This document shows positions 37,686-48,020 of a DNA stretch of 64,000 bases, in pieces. The stretch is from Acanthosepion lycidas (taxonomy: Eukaryota > Mollusca > Cephalopoda > Sepiida > Sepiidae). Every line of letters begins with the position of its first letter. Position 1 is the first letter of the stretch. The stretch spans positions 52,921,796 through 52,985,795 of the forward strand of contig OZ010590.1 of assembly GCA_963932145.1 (NCBI GenBank). The letters run 5' to 3'. Below the pieces are notes generated by a model that was not told where the DNA came from, did not search any database, and saw only the letters and a program-made list of their open reading frames with translations. The position numbers and the translations under genes were made by a program.

Positions 37686-37940
37686 TGTGGCCATATCACA
37701 TTGAAATACTGGTTCTTGTCTGATCACCGAAGTTGAGCAATATTTTGCCTGGTCAGTACCTAGATTGGTAACCACTTGGGAATACCAGGTGCTATAAGCT
37801 AGGATGTGCAGTGTGTGTAATAGTGTCTCAGAATAAATTGGAGACTCAAGTTTGTTGCATTCACTTACACACAAATACCCTTGGGAAAGATATGAATCTT
37901 TTCCTCTCACCTATGGGTTAAATTGCAGGACAGACTATGG
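37686..37940 (+). mobile_element. 5S-rRNA/tRNA chimeric SINE
   Basis: GTGGCCATATCACATTG, CTGATCACCGAAGTTGAGCA, CCTGGTCAGTACCTAGA and GGGAATACCAGGTGCTATAA follow 5S rRNA closely. The tRNA-like unit (GTGTGTAATAGTGTCTCAGA) and the CCCTTGGGAAAGATATG / CTATGGGTTA segment follow. Confidence 0.88.
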
Positions 37941-38021
37941 ATTTAAATTAAGGAACTTGGACAAATGATGGAAAGAGACTGCTTTATTCTGACAATTTGT
38001 TCTCCATGTGTTTCCCAAATA

Positions 38022-38245
38022 ATAATAATAATGGCTGCTTGTCACTTCTGAGTAAGACAGTCCCTTCCTAGGTAGGAGAGTATCCAAAGGGAGCAACTTG
38101 TGAAGATTAACACAGACTGGGTCCTATAGCTTTGGTTAGGAACCAGTCTACTGCAGAAAGTAATGGCAGTCTATTGCAGGAATTCTTCTAATTCAATCAG
38201 GAATTGAAAAGAGACATGGTCATCCAAGTGTGCATCAATTAAGGA
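38022..38245 (+). mobile_element. SINE tail fragment next to the 37686 copy
   Basis: TAGGAACCAGTCTACTGCAG and AAAGTAATGGCAGTCTATTG match the end of the 14165 copy. It may be the continuation of the 37686 SINE after a short insertion. Confidence 0.5.
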
Positions 38246-38884
38246 AGGAAGCATTTAATACAAGGTTTTTTTTTTAAGTTGATTTCATATATAACTTAAA
38301 TATAAGGTATTAATTTAAGGTCATCATTATTGTTACAGTGCTAACATTTTTTGCTTAATTGGCAAAGTAGTGAAATGGTTTCAATTTTTTGATATTGAGT
38401 GTTTATAACGATTGTTTTAACAACCATATTTATCATTCTGTGATAAAAATCTGTGCTAATATTCAAAATTTTATTTCTATTTTGCAAAAGTTATGAAAGT
38501 TGCTGTCAGAAGAATGACCAAAGTGAAAGTTGTAAGGTGTAAATTAAAAAAATAAAAATAAAAAGATTGTAACTTTAACACCTGAAAACAGGATCACCAG
38601 ACCAGATATGTTTGATGCACAGATGAATGGTAGATTTATAAATTTATCTGAGTTTGATCTAATGGTGCTCATAATAAAATATTTTAGTTATGTAGTTTTG
38701 TTTTTGAAGTGAGTGTCCAATTAAATTAGGGTTTAAAATAATGAACACTTTTTCTCATGACATTGAAAAATGTACAAATACTCAGAGATGTGAAATGTAG
38801 CAAATAATTATGTATATACACTAATTCAAAAAATCAAAAATCCTAAGATAATATCAATGTAAAAGTAATTGTATTCAGCACCAC

Positions 38885-39390
38885 CATACTTTGGTGTCAT
38901 GGAAATGTCCCAAATTCAATCAGTTGTTCTCTGGTGTGTCAGTGTATTGAATACCAGCTTGGGGTTTTGTGGCATGGGAAATTATCAGTTTGAATAGGGC
39001 ATAATAATAGGTGCCAAATGGATGCTACCTTCCATTTGTGAAATTGGAGAAATATTTGACATCCTTTTATCTCTGTGATCATGTGTGTATCTGGCATCTA
39101 ATGGACGGTATTACTGCTCTCTGTTCACAGTACAGTAGTTGACCAGGAGGTACCAAACTTTTTTATCCAGCAGATCAGTTTAGCATTTTTTAACTTTCAT
39201 GGGATATAGAAGCAGAAAAACGACCAATATGCTCCTATTAATATCACAACATTGGACACAGCATCTCACTTGGGATCATAATGTCACTAATTAAATCTTG
39301 GAGGACTGCCAATGTCTGGCATGGCCTGATGAGTTGCAGTTGTTTCAGATTGATAGTAGAATTCGGATGTTTGTCAAGAATCTTAAGATA
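38885..39390 (+). mobile_element. Older Tc1-like transposase relic
   Basis: Fragments near 39298-39370 read LEDCQCLAWPDELQLFQIDS and then RIRMF, resembling the Tc1 signature around V-W-SDE-[SR]F with a following R-V-R-V string. Upstream text is heavily decayed. The element at 39391 abuts it on the right and probably inserted into it. Confidence 0.5.
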
Positions 39391-40233
39391 TACAGGATGC
39401 AATGGGTAAAATGCTGCCATTTTATATTTTGTATATGCATGTTGTTTGTTTTTGATTTTGTCAACTGCACAGTAAAGTAGGGTCAGTTAGGCACCATTTG
39501 TGAGAAGAAGAGCATTGTGATGCAATTTACTCTGCCAGAAATTTGGAAACAGCATACTGTATGTACTGCTTGGTGTTTGTGCTGGAAGCTCCAATATGAA
39601 CATTTCACTATGTTTGGGTGTCAATTTGAGGACAGCACAGCAGTCTCAGAAAGAGTTGGATGAGTCAAATGGTGATTATGAAGGTGTTTGGAGTGATCAC
39701 TAGTGATGGTGACGTTATACCTCCATTTATCTACCCACAGGGCCTCATGAAACACAGAGGCCGACATGAAATGTTCTGAGGAGGTGGCTGCTGGAAGACC
39801 CTATGTCTGGCAACAAGACTCTGTACCATGTTACACAAACAGGACAACTCAGTCATGGCTGTCAGACAATTTCTGCGGCTTTACATCTAGTCACCTAACA
39901 CCCCAGACTACAACCCCCTTGATTATTGTGTGTGTGGTGCAATTGAGTGAGAGACCAACAAAACTACTTGCAGCACAAAAGATGAACTGAAGGCAAGGAT
40001 TATGGCAGTATTCACAAACTTAGACAAGGAGACTGTCCAGAAGAGATTTTGGAAATTCTGAAGTCATCTGGAGGCTGTGGTTGAAGCCAGTGATGATTTT
40101 ATTGAATAAATTTACTCTTTAGTATTTAAAGATATTTTTGTGTAATTTTGGCAAATATATCTGTTAAAATGAGATGTCAGCATTATTTCATTTTTGCAAA
40201 ATTCAGACGATAATTTATCCATCGCACCCTGTT
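39391..40233 (+). mobile_element. Mariner/Tc1-type transposon relic with both ends, internally deleted
   Basis: The left end ACAGGATGCAATGGGTAAA mirrors the right end, whose complement reads ACAGGGTGCGATGGATAAA. Inside, in drifting frames, are transposase fragments: ITSDGDVIPPF-like text near 39695, GRPYVWQQDSVPCYT at 39792, TQSWLSDNFCGF, DYCVCGAIE-like text and DELKARIMAVFTNLDKETVQ near 39975-40035. QQDS-P-T and DYNPLDY-type spacing are those of DDE transposases of this superfamily. Several frame breaks make it inactive. Confidence 0.85.
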
Positions 40234-40806
40234 TATTAGGAGCACCAGACCAAATATGTCAGCAATATTCGATACGCAGGTGATTCTATTCAAAACGTTC
40301 TAACTAAAATCTAAGCATAAATGTGTTAATATATTTCATATAAGATGTGTGTCAAGTTAATTTGCAGCTGTTGCACAGAAATTACAAGCAGTTATCTCAA
40401 ACTGGTAGTCTTTTCTTAATATAAAACATTGAACAGAAGTTACTCTTATTGACAGCCTATCCATATTTGTGCATCCCATAATCGTTAACCACTCTACATT
40501 GAGGTGAAGTGTTGGTGGTGATGGTGTATGACTTTCAATATTCAGAGGGATTATTTTTTAAGTATGAAAGACAAGGTTCATATATTGTGTTGGTGTAAAA
40601 TAGTGAAGTGATTGTTGTTGAAAGTAAGTTGGAAGTGTTGTATAACCCATGAAGTTGTTGATGTGCAGATTTTCTTATCTCATCAGTTACTTGCTGTCAA
40701 TGTATATTCGTTTTGAGTTTAACATTTTAGCTATGTGTCCAATCTTTTACAGTGTTTTCCAGTACATTTTAAATGACCTTATTGATCTTTTCTTTTTCTT
40801 TATAAG

Positions 40807-40876
40807 TTCCAAGCCTGTTCTCAAGAAGGTACTAGCCATGGTCAGCTAAGGGAGAAACAATTTGCCAGTCTCCCAG
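40807..40876 (+). CDS. Linker exon after the C1 domain
   Basis: A 70-nt exon follows a pyrimidine-rich acceptor (TTTTCTTTTTCTTTATAAG) and ends at CCCAG before GTAAGA. It enters in phase 0 and leaves in phase 1, encoding FQACSQEGTSHGQLREKQFA and then SLP. The phase fits both neighbours, which is the main support. The text is polar and low in hydrophobics, as expected for the disordered linker between C1 and DH in this family. The exon plus the 45203 exon total 132 nt, so the pair could be skipped together without a frame change. I recognise no domain. Confidence 0.72.
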
Positions 40877-41210
40877 GTAAGAAATATTTTTGTATTTTAT
40901 TTTAGGTATTAAAATTACTCATTTATTTAAAATAATGATTAGTGTTTTTGTAAGTATGGCTGGAAGCTATATTTCCAGTTAACTTTCAGTGCTCAAAATT
41001 TAGTTTGTTTTCAATGTAAGGTGACACCCTACCCTGTTTTTTTTGGTTTTTTTTTTTAATTATATGAACAAGCATTTATTGAGTAATGTCTTGTATAAAG
41101 TATGCCTTTCTAAGTAAATGCCTTTGGTAATGGCAAGAATTCTGAATGTTAAACATTTTCAAAAGAAATCTACTGATTCCTAATGTAAGCAAAAAATGTT
41201 CTTTTCACAT

Positions 41211-41420
41211 ACAGTATTTCCCCTTTACCTGTGGGGTATATGCTCTATGACCCACCAATGAATACCTGAAACCATGGCTAGTAACATAGCCCAGACATGA
41301 TTTTTTTTTTTTTTTTTTTTGTTGTTTTTCCCTAATTGCGAACAGTCATCTTGCAAGCACCTATGCAGATAATAGCTACTCAATAACAGAAAAATACTGA
41401 TATTCAGATATTGTAACTTT
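41211..41420 (+). mobile_element. Possible pogo/Tigger-like element end
   Basis: ACAGTATTTCCCCTTTACCT is followed by GTGGGGTATATGCTCTATGA and CCTGAAACCATGGCTAGTA. From memory this resembles the terminal part of vertebrate Tigger-type elements (GGGGGATACGTTCCAAGAC, CCTGAAACCGCGGATAGTA). The rest is decayed and I found no second end. Confidence 0.4.
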
Positions 41421-41424
41421 TATT

Positions 41425-41790
41425 TTTAATAATTTCACCACAAGCAAGGCAATAAAGCCACTAAGATGCAAGGAGTTACTGTGTGAAAGAATATGAGAAA
41501 GAAAAAAAAATTATTAATGAGGGCAATAAAAGAGCAAGAATTAAGACAAAATATGATGATTGACATTACATTTAAATTTTTGAAGCTCAAAGTTGACTGA
41601 GAAGCCAGAGAAGAGTTCCACAAGTGAGAGAAGAAACTGTTAGCGTAGATCTTACGGTCGCATATAGTCATTTCAACTGTAAAAGGATGAGACTTTGCCA
41701 CCAATCTTGTATAAGATAGATTCTGTCAAGAAAAATTGTCTAGTAGGACATAGTGAACCAACTTTCCTAGCAGCAGATCTAGCAATTGAT
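41425..41790 (-). mobile_element. LINE relic, family 1, antisense 3' part
   Basis: Reads CAAGCAAGGCAATAAAGCCA, the complement of the end at 18310, then AATAAAAGAGCAAGAATTAAG and GCCAGAGAAGAGTTCCACAA. It ends in the ACATAGTGAACCAAC segment also seen at 9053. Confidence 0.65.
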
Positions 41791-42003
41791 TCAATATAAT
41801 CTTTCTACTTCATGTCTGTGGAAATGGGAATATTTTCCCATTCACTATTTCATTGCACATTTATAAAAAAAAATATACTCGTTTGATTAAGACAAGATTA
41901 CATTTTGCAACAAAAGTATAATCTGTTGACATCATAAAAAAAAAAAAGAAAATGTGTAAATAAACGGCAAGCTTTCATAGTTTATCAGAATATATAAATA
42001 TAC

Positions 42004-42435
42004 AGTCTCGTGGCCAAGTGGTTTGAATGTTAGCATTCTAATCATGAGACTTGGGTTCAAATCACACCATGGTCAGTTTGTCAAGGTGACAATGATTTGA
42101 TAATATTGGCCTGGGGAGAGTATCACAGTATGCAATAATGTTGGAAAATGTTTGCAAACTATACCATGACTTGACTCAATGATTTTGAATGAAATTGGGT
42201 AGATTAAACTGTTCAGAATCATTGATGGAAATCACAAGTCATTGTAACTGGTGATTTTAACCTACTGACTCTTTTCATCTGATGAACATTTTATGCCCTC
42301 TCTCAGAAACTAAGGTCTTCTTAGAATAGTTGCAGTATAAACCACAAATTGGCTGTGGATGTTATTGAAACTCAAATGTACTAGAAAGGGTATCTGCAAC
42401 AGTGATTAGCTTGGTCTCCAAACAGACAAGTGTAC
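42004..42435 (+). mobile_element. Long tRNA-derived repeat (SINE)
   Basis: Starts GTCTCGTGGCCAAGTGGTTT, and GAGACTTGGGTTCAAATCAC provides a B box at tRNA-like spacing. A body of about 350 bp ends CTCTCAGAAACTAAGG, GCAGTATAAACCACAAATTG, matching 1-480. The (AT)n at 42471 follows. Confidence 0.75.
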
Positions 42436-42463
42436 TTTAAACAAGCAACTTATCATTTTTATA

Positions 42464-42470
<7 letters not shown>

Positions 42471-42514
<44 letters not shown>
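42471..42514. repeat. (AT)n microsatellite next to hairpin
   Basis: (AT)n directly abutting the inverted repeat at 42515. Confidence 0.97.
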
Positions 42515-42519
<5 letters not shown>

Positions 42520-42621
42520 AACCTAGAGAGCCAGACAAACCTACCAATGTTTCACCTAAACGGATCGTCGGAGAATGCTGGTGAAACCTTGGTAGGTTTG
42601 TCTGGCTCTCTAGGTTTAACT
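42515..42621. repeat. Near-perfect 42-bp-arm hairpin
   Basis: AGTTAAACCTAGAGAGCCAG, then ACAAACCTACCAATGTTTCACC, is complemented by 42580-42621 with one mismatch; the loop is 23 nt (42557-42579) and contains CGGATCGTCGG. It abuts (AT)n on the left. No coding and no known element ends recognised. Confidence 0.92.
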
Positions 42622-42835
42622 AGGTCTGCTCTACTCATTGTATTGAGCACTTTATTTAGTTGTTTTGAGTACTCGGATCGTTTTTTTTTTCTTTAGGCCT
42701 TGAACTCGTATTATTTTCGTTTAACATACATGTTCTTGGTTCTTTCTTTTTTATACCTTTTTTTCCCTTTGGTATTGGCTTGTTTATTTGCAAATCAATA
42801 CAACGAAGGTTTTCCAAGCGAGTATAAGATTTCTA

Positions 42836-42840
<5 letters not shown>

Positions 42841-42878
<38 letters not shown>
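42841..42878. repeat. (TA)n microsatellite
   Basis: Pure (TA)n. Confidence 0.97.
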
Positions 42879-42882
<4 letters not shown>

Positions 42883-43194
42883 TAGCATTCTCCATTGCAA
42901 AAAAAGAAACCCATCATACACAATTCTATGTGGCATGACACATGGTGGATGGGACTTCCTAAATTCTGGATTTGTTGTATTAAATTTAAACATAACATTA
43001 CACTAAATGTGCTGCTTACAACTATTACTAGTGTATTGTTGCAGCAGATCATTATTCAAATATATATTGTTAAATATAAAAGACACTGAATGTCTATTAT
43101 GTTTGATCATGAGCCATTCTAAACTTCATATAGTTGCTTTAATTTTGGGAGAAAATTTATAAAAATTGTCCGACATTTGGATATTTTTTTATTG

Positions 43195-43275
43195 TGCTGT
43201 TCCTTGATCTAGGCTTTCAGCTCACATGAGCCATCTTCAGAGTGGTTATATGGTCATTTAACATATTAAAGATAT
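43195..43275 (-). repeat. Possible retroelement 3' motif
   Basis: The complement CCACTCTGAAGATGGCTCAT, GTGAGCTGAAAGCC resembles the CTGAAGATGGC...GAAA motif seen near ends of Penelope-like and some other elements. Nothing else supports it. Confidence 0.3.
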
Positions 43276-43433
43276 TTACCATCAAAGATGATATTCTGTT
43301 ACTAGGTGACAATAATGGTCATAAATTCTTGATGCAGTTCTGTTACATCGTACTACATGTGAGAAAAAAATATTAACAGCAGAACCATATGTCTAAATCT
43401 AATGTGTTGTTACTAGTTTGAAATTATGTATAC

Positions 43434-43438
<5 letters not shown>

Positions 43439-43475
<37 letters not shown>
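43439..43475. repeat. (TA)n microsatellite
   Basis: Pure (TA)n. Confidence 0.97.
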
Positions 43476-43479
<4 letters not shown>

Positions 43480-44370
43480 CAATTCCAAATTTTCTTTTTA
43501 AATGGACATTCCATTTTTTATTAAATCCTGGCACATTTGAGAGATCTTGCTGAAGATCCCTGCTGGGGAACTTCTTTTCTTTACTAAGATATTTTTGAAT
43601 GTGCAGGTTGATAGACATAACACATAGGTTAATATTTTCAAACAAGGCATCTATTACAAATACAAGTATCTACTATAATATTTGTTGAAGTAGTATGTAT
43701 GTATAAAATTCTTACTCGTCATAACAGCTATAGAACTGCAGATTTAGCTCAGAAATAGTTAAAATTATATAACTATGATTATTGCCACTGATCTTATAAA
43801 ACTGGTGCTACTGGACACAAGAAGTGAAGGATAGACTCATTCTTGCTCGAGAATATAACAATGCCTAAATATTTTTGGTTCTATTCAAAATCAAAAGTTA
43901 TTTTATAAGCATTTTAACTTGTGTTTCTTAAAGAATAAAAACATATAAGGAAGATGCATAATTGCAATAATCTATTAAGGGCTTAAACTTGATATACGTC
44001 TTCTTTTCCTCAATCCTAAATTTTTCATTTGTTATCTCCTTGGGAAAGTAAATCTGCAACTGCTTTGTTATCAGTCCTCTCAATTACTCCTTGAGAGCCA
44101 TCCTACATGAATATTTCTTTATATAATTGCATTGTATCTATGGTTCTTTGAAGTAGCAATTTAACTCTCCTTCTACTGATAGTTGGTAGGTACGGAAATT
44201 TGTTCATTTTTTATTGTCTGCATTGGGGAAATAAAGAACATATTGATTTTCTGACATTTTTTTATTTTTGTTTAATATTTGCTTCAATTCAGTCTGCATT
44301 TAGTAACGGTTTTATGTACATAGTATCTATTCCCTGCTTGATGTAAATGGATAGTTTCTGTTAAGAGGTT

Positions 44371-44632
44371 GTCTTATGGCCATATCATGTAGACACAACA
44401 GTTCCCATACGATCACCATAGTTAAGTAATGTTGAGCCTGGTCAGTACCTAGATGGGGTACTGCTTGGGAATACCAGGTGCAGTAAACTTGGATGTGCAG
44501 GTGATGTAATGGATAATATCTCTGAATTGTTAATTGGAGAGCAGAGTTCCAATTCCAGTCAGATTTGTTATATTCACTTACATACTTTAGGAAAGATATG
44601 AATCTACCTCTCCTCCCAGCTATGGGTTAAAA
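44371..44632 (+). mobile_element. 5S-rRNA/tRNA chimeric SINE
   Basis: GTCTTATGGCCATATCATGT opens the 5S-like head; GAGCCTGGTCAGTACCTAGA, GGGAATACCAGGTGCAGTAA follow. The tRNA-like unit is GATGTAATGGATAATATCTC ... GCAGAGTTCCAATTCC, and the copy ends at CAGCTATGGGTTAA. Confidence 0.88.
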
Positions 44633-45202
44633 AATTTTTCTATATAATGCAACATTGGTGGAATTGATAAACTTCCTGATGCAGTCACAACTTTGTTGGA
44701 CTGGGCATCTTGCAAAGATGAGTGACAACAGAATACCTAAGGTCATATATACCCAGCTTGACAGTGGATAAAGTAACATTGGACAGCCATGGCTTAGGTA
44801 TAAAGACATGTTAAAGAGTAACTTCTAAGTTGTCAATGTGCCTCATACTAATTTCAAGTGAGTTGCCCTGGATAGAGTTGACTCGAGATACTTATATCAG
44901 AGTGATATTGAGTGGCTAAGAGATGAAGAACAATGGCGAAAAGTGCCAGCAAATGTTCCTGTTGCAATGTCTCAAGATTCTCAATGTTGCACAAAGTATG
45001 GACTTGTTTGCAAGTCACTAGCAGAAGTGTCATATACGATACAAACATAAAAACTGAGTGAGGTTTTTGGATCCTCATATGTCAAAATTGATGAGAGAGA
45101 CTATCATATCTGTGAACTGACTCCCCACCCCCACTTCTTTTGGTGTCATCTGCACAATTGATATGACTAATTATATTACTTTAATTCTGTTTTCATATTC
45201 AG

Positions 45203-45264
45203 CCCCAACTTCTAAGGCATTGGACGCCATGAAGAGATCCTCATCAGTTCCTGTTCGGCCTCAG
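45203..45264 (+). CDS. Linker exon with a 14-3-3-type phosphosite motif
   Basis: A 62-nt exon lies between TTTTCATATTCAG and donor GTAAGT. It completes a codon with the previous G (G+CC = Ala) and ends in phase 0: APTSKALDAMKRSSSVPVRP, then Q. The string RSSSVP matches the mode-I 14-3-3 consensus R-S-X-pS-X-P, and KRSS/RSSS is also a good basophilic-kinase (PKA/PKC-like) site. 14-3-3 binding to phosphoserines is a known control of AKAP13 and ARHGEF2. That this site is used here is inference. Confidence 0.82.
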
Positions 45265-46859
45265 GTAAGTTTCTCTTATTTACTTTTTCATTTTCATAAT
45301 AATAAACAAATTTTAATGATCAGGCACCAATTTCAATATTAGGAAATTGTTTTCTATAGCCATGATCTTTGTTTGGTTTTCTTAATGGTATACAATCTTT
45401 CATCTGACATTTTGAAAACCAAAATGCTCAAAAAACTTTTTTTTGCACCCCCTGGATGGTATCTGCACACTGAAGCATTATTTGGTGCTGAACTTAACCA
45501 ATTGTAACTTTTAAGCAACTTTAAATTTACATTTAATCTGCTTTACAAGGGCAGGTGGTTGTTATTGCAAGTTATTTTGAGATTGTCTTTGTTCAACCTG
45601 CAGGAGGCAATTGTTTCTCAGCACTTCTATGAATCAGATATCACTTTACTGCTCACTAATATTCTTTATATTTTGTTGAATGAATATTTTTATGTAAGAG
45701 TAAAATGTTGAAGACTTGTTTATCCCTTTAAAAGGCTGAATGTATCCACAATTGGCTTGCACGGTATTTCAATACACAACATTAATACCCATCACATACT
45801 CATCTAGAGGTGCTGAAAATCTATTTTGTAAAAGCTGTAGATTTCTAATAACTATATTTCAAAAACAGATTTACCAAGGGGGTTAAAGAGAGCTGCAGAT
45901 TCTTCTGTGGGTAAAAATTATCTACTCTATATGCAGTACTTGTACTACCATTCTGAAATTTAAAAAAATCTTAAGTCAGTAAAGTGATTCATCCCAAGGA
46001 CTTCAGAGAAGATATTATACAACTGTGGTAGAATATACAACACAAGTTTTTATTCTGTAGTTGGGAACCCCCTTTTTATTTGGAAGTAGAATGGAGAGAG
46101 AAAGTAAGGTCAAACAAGATTTAGCATTTCAAATCATCTCATTTAAATAAGCAAGAAGCTTTATCGAAAATCAGCTGTTCAATTTTCAAAATGTGGCATC
46201 CATGTGTTTGAAAGTGCTGAATCCTCAAAAGTAATACAAATTAATACTTTTTGAAAGGGAATGATAACTCGTTAATTTGTGTCTCATGGTTAAAACTAAT
46301 CAACATGTGAACGAGATGATCACATGATTCCAGACAGTGGCACATTGTTTGGGATGTGTAATCAATATTTAATCACTTATTGTCAGTTACTATAAAATCT
46401 ATCTTTTGATCACACTATGTTGCTGAATATTTTATGCTATTTTGCTAATAGATTACATTGATAGTTTGTTCAACTCTGATAAATACTTAAATTCTTTCTC
46501 TGCTAAGATCTGATGTACTGTTCTTTGAATTTGCATATTATTTTAAATGTTACCATGTATCAACTTCCTTTCAGAATAATTAAATTTCTTTTTTAATACA
46601 TATAATATTTTATAGATTTCTATACTACTACTTAATGTTAACCATTTTAATCCAATAGGAAGAAAACTGACAATTTCCTTCAAACTGTCAGCCTATTTGC
46701 AAGATAAAATTATCCAAAATGAAAATAACTTCCTATCTTGAAATCCACATTGAAAATATAAAGCATTGGCAGGAAATATGAGTTTGAATCATAAATATTT
46801 TCCATATTTGTTTATCAGCTTTAGAGAAAGTTTTCCTCATCAATGTATTTTACAGCAAT

Positions 46860-47215
46860 CAAAAAAAGCGTAATAATTGGTTGGTGCATGGTAACATGAA
46901 TATGACCAGTTGGGTAGAACAGACCAACTGAGTTTCAAATTTTTTTCCTGTATTATTCTTGCTCTATGCAACATTATATTGTCATAGAGAAGAACAGTAT
47001 TTTTTCTGTTGATGAGCACAGGGCATTTATTGACACTTTTTATGGATATGTTGAAGCTGCTGGATATATAACTGTGTATTGTTTCACTGCATTTTTAAGG
47101 ATTCTAAATGAATAATACTCAATGATCCCAGCACATGCACAACAGTACCTTTGATGTAGCTCCGTTTTGGGGTTGGTTGTGGAGATTTACTTTTGTCATT
47201 TCACTGCTTTTTGCT
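46860..47215 (-). mobile_element. Antisense mariner transposase relic
   Basis: On the complement, SPQPTPKRSYIKG-like text near 47180 is followed by HVLGSLSIIHLE, IQQLQHIHKKCQ and, in another frame, CPVLINRKNTVLLYDN near 47020. VLPNWSYSCYHAPTNYYAF follows near 46900. These align in order with the catalytic half of mariner transposases (LLHDNARPH and VLPHPPYSPDLAPTDYH positions). Several stops and frame breaks. A MITE lies immediately to the right. Confidence 0.75.
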
Positions 47216-47327
47216 TTGAACATTGTTGTATGTTAGTGTACTCCAAATCTATTCTTAACTGCCACGTGTGATTAGTAGTCAAGATGATACTCCTGTCATT
47301 ACAAATGGTTCTCTAAAGCAGAAATTA

Positions 47328-47429
47328 TTAGGTTGGTGCAAAAATAATGACGTAATAATGTCGTTTTTTGACGTTAAAAAATACGTCAAAAAACGACATT
47401 ATTACGTCATTATTTTTGCACCAACCTAA
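47328..47429. mobile_element. MADE1-like palindromic MITE, perfect copy (102 bp)
   Basis: Two 47-nt arms are exact complements around an 8-nt loop (TAAAAAAT), flanked by TA. This is the least decayed copy and the best estimate of the consensus. It lies just beyond a degenerate antisense mariner transposase (46860-47215). Confidence 0.95.
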
Positions 47430-47824
47430 TACTTATATTCAATTTAGTAGTTTCTTTATAATGTACTAATTCTTTTAGATGTTTTTTGTCATCTTTACTG
47501 TTTTCATAATGTTTTGAAGCTGTACCCTCTGACCTTACTGTGATGTTTACTAGAATTGCTAACTTTCTGCTAATATCAAATTGACCCACCTTTTATTCTA
47601 CCAAATAGAACATATTCTTATTGTAACTGTCATATCTAGTGTCCTTATTAAAGAATTTTGGAGCTTACAATTATTAATCATTTCTGATGTTAATCAGCCT
47701 CTAGACTAAGCTAGTGCATCTTCTCTGAATTTTGTTTGATATGTTTTCGAGTAATTTTCTTATTTCCCCATTTCAGTCGTGTACTCTTTGGCCTTCTTCC
47801 TCTGGTGACTGTTGTGTAATGGAA

Positions 47825-48020
47825 TGTTATGGAATCTTGTTCTGGAGAAAACGATATCAAGAACGCAAAGATGCAAAAGCCAGATGTGATTTGTATGAAA
47901 AAGGATGGGCATACTCCCACAGAACAAGATTCAGCAACATTCCAGAATACAATAGACACCCAAGGAAGGCCAGAGGGTGCACAACCAAAACATTGTAGGT
48001 GGGAAAACATATCAAAGACA
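47825..48020 (+). repeat. Repeat segment shared with 63600-63720
   Basis: GACACCCAAGGAAGGCCAGA, GGGTGCACAACCAAAACAT resembles the complement of 63640-63690 (CACCTGAGGAAGGCCGGAGG). Open frames on both strands here look like by-products. Confidence 0.4.

Larger units (their letters stand above)
27945..40806 (+). other. Intron after the C1 domain (12.9 kb)
   Basis: Bounded by donor GTAGGT and acceptor TTTATAAG. It holds SINE copies on both strands, one MITE hairpin, a mariner relic, a pogo-like element, an RTE-like LINE end and a nested Tc1/mariner pair. Nothing recognisable was seen in 28300-29390, 30660-32300, 33610-35560, 35820-36190 and 38250-38580, beyond long T runs at 34378-34413 and 34580-34606. 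Confidence 0.75.
40877..45202 (+). other. Intron in the linker region (4.3 kb)
   Basis: Bounded by GTAAGA and ATATTCAG. It carries a pogo-like terminus, an antisense LINE tail, a long tRNA-derived repeat, a near-perfect hairpin and a 5S-tRNA SINE. Nothing recognisable was seen in 43480-44360 and 44640-45200. Confidence 0.78.

Noticed and set aside
42004-42080. Functional tRNA gene
   Set aside because: A and B boxes are present but the acceptor and anticodon stems do not pair, and a body shared with 24-480 shows it is a SINE.
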